A stretch of 29,581 nt of DNA from the NCBI GenBank assembly GCA_036823195.1, contig DAISGI010000032.1, positions 1 to 29,581 on the forward strand, in the 5' to 3' direction. Shown here in pieces: positions 29,262 to 29,581 of the stretch (position 1 is its first letter; each line of letters opens with the position of its first letter). The notes under the pieces were generated by a model. That model was not told the DNA's origin. It ran no database searches and worked only from the letters and a program-made list of their open reading frames with translations. Both the position numbers and the translations under genes were made by a program. Source of the stretch: UBA4874 sp002399435. GTDB lineage: Bacteria; Bacillota; Clostridia; Caldicoprobacterales; DTU083.

Positions 29262-29328
29262 TCACACCGATCCACACTTCCTTTTCAATATAAAAGCCGG
29301 TACGTACCTTTTCCGGTTCGTTTGCCAT
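29236..29328 (-). pseudogene. Frameshifted ribbon-helix-helix-like gene start, fused to recombinase debris
   Basis: AAGGAAGGAGTCAAT precedes ATG 29326-29328 opening MANEPEKVRTGFYIEKEVWI, then GVTSCCPWQT and a stop. In a neighbouring frame, right after VWI, the DNA reads CDELLPVANVKS, so the original was probably ...EVWI-CDELLPVANVKS..., resembling small ribbon-helix-helix proteins of conjugative elements. One base change broke the frame, and at about 29238-29250 the sequence passes into the serine recombinase piece. The ribosome binding site and start are still good, so a 30-residue product could be made. Confidence 0.5.
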
Positions 29329-29412
29329 ATTGACTCCTTCCTTTTGACTATAAAAGCAATAAAACTGTGCACTTTAGAATACAGATTAATGGAAAGCAAA
29401 GGAGGCTTGCAC

Positions 29413-29581
29413 GTGAAAAACCATATCATCGTAATATCGAAAAAACATCGAATATTGGTTCTGTCCGTCTGTGCAGCAATTGTTTTTGCTTTGCTGATTA
29501 TCTGCAATATCCATGACCATCAGGTAATTGCGGTTCTCAGCACATCCATGTGGAAAATAGAACCGGAAACGCCACGGAATA
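29413..29581 (+). CDS. Membrane or secreted protein, runs off the window
   Basis: AAAGGAGG (29398-29405) lies seven bases before GTG 29413-29415, which opens at least 56 codons to the end of the window. The N-terminus has basic residues (KKHR, about 10-13) and a hydrophobic segment (ILVLSVCAAIVFALLIICN), a signal anchor. The following HQVIAVLSTSMWKIEPETPRN recalls the lead-in to polysaccharide deacetylase or amidase domains of sporulation cell-wall enzymes, but the domain itself is outside. It is the first intact plus-strand gene after the mobile debris and may mark return to core chromosome. Confidence 0.6.
   Translation, partial: MKNHIIVISKKHRILVLSVCAAIVFALLIICNIHDHQVIAVLSTSMWKIEPETPRN

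Overview
The window reads as a Firmicutes chromosome, most likely a gut-type Clostridia or Lachnospiraceae relative. This rests on strong AGGAGG ribosome binding sites with frequent TTG/GTG starts, near-consensus sigma-A promoters, a BlaI/M56 regulator pair, a group II ECF transporter, and remnants resembling IS1634-type and large-serine-recombinase mobile elements. The organism assignment is inference from style. No rRNA, tRNA or CRISPR array was seen.

Left end (1-1.6 kb): a cold-shock protein gene with a structured upstream region, then a nitroreductase gene behind an unusual pyrimidine-rich tract.

Nucleoside/sugar locus (1.6-13.4 kb): one long leftward gene series encodes an ECF transporter (S, T and two ATPases), a TrpF-like barrel protein lacking the catalytic Cys, a PfkB kinase, an iron-type alcohol dehydrogenase, an MFS transporter and a nucleoside hydrolase. 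Divergent from it are a LacI-type regulator fused to a ribokinase-like domain and a normal ribokinase. The simplest model is that the ECF complex imports a nucleoside or related glycoside, the hydrolase frees the sugar, and the kinases and dehydrogenase process it. The fused regulator probably senses a sugar or sugar phosphate. The substrate and the job of the TrpF-like protein are unknown.

BlaI/BlaR1-type operon (13.5-21.9 kb, leftward): BlaI-like repressor, short M56 sensor protease, two lipoproteins, an ABC ATPase with a 21-bp repeat in its linker, a permease, and a second permease fused in frame to a lipoprotein-like propeller domain with an internal lipobox. The promoter is a perfect TTGACA-17-TATAAT carrying two operator-like dyads, and a third, perfect dyad lies ahead of the lipoprotein genes. 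It looks like an envelope-stress or drug-response export system without a penicillin-binding sensor domain.

Mosaic accessory region (21.9-29.4 kb): a GNAT gene, a frameshifted acetyltransferase-like fragment, and an RsgA-type GTPase behind a 400-nt leader with a 10-codon peptide and tandem terminator hairpins. Then come transposase debris, a kinase-GNAT fusion, a headless NUDIX gene joined to a copied piece of the GNAT gene, and a VWA / Cys-rich mini-protein / macro-domain-HTH group with its own promoter. Chimeric scraps of a ribbon-helix-helix-like gene and a serine recombinase follow. At the right edge a membrane or secreted protein gene starts on the plus strand and runs out of the window.
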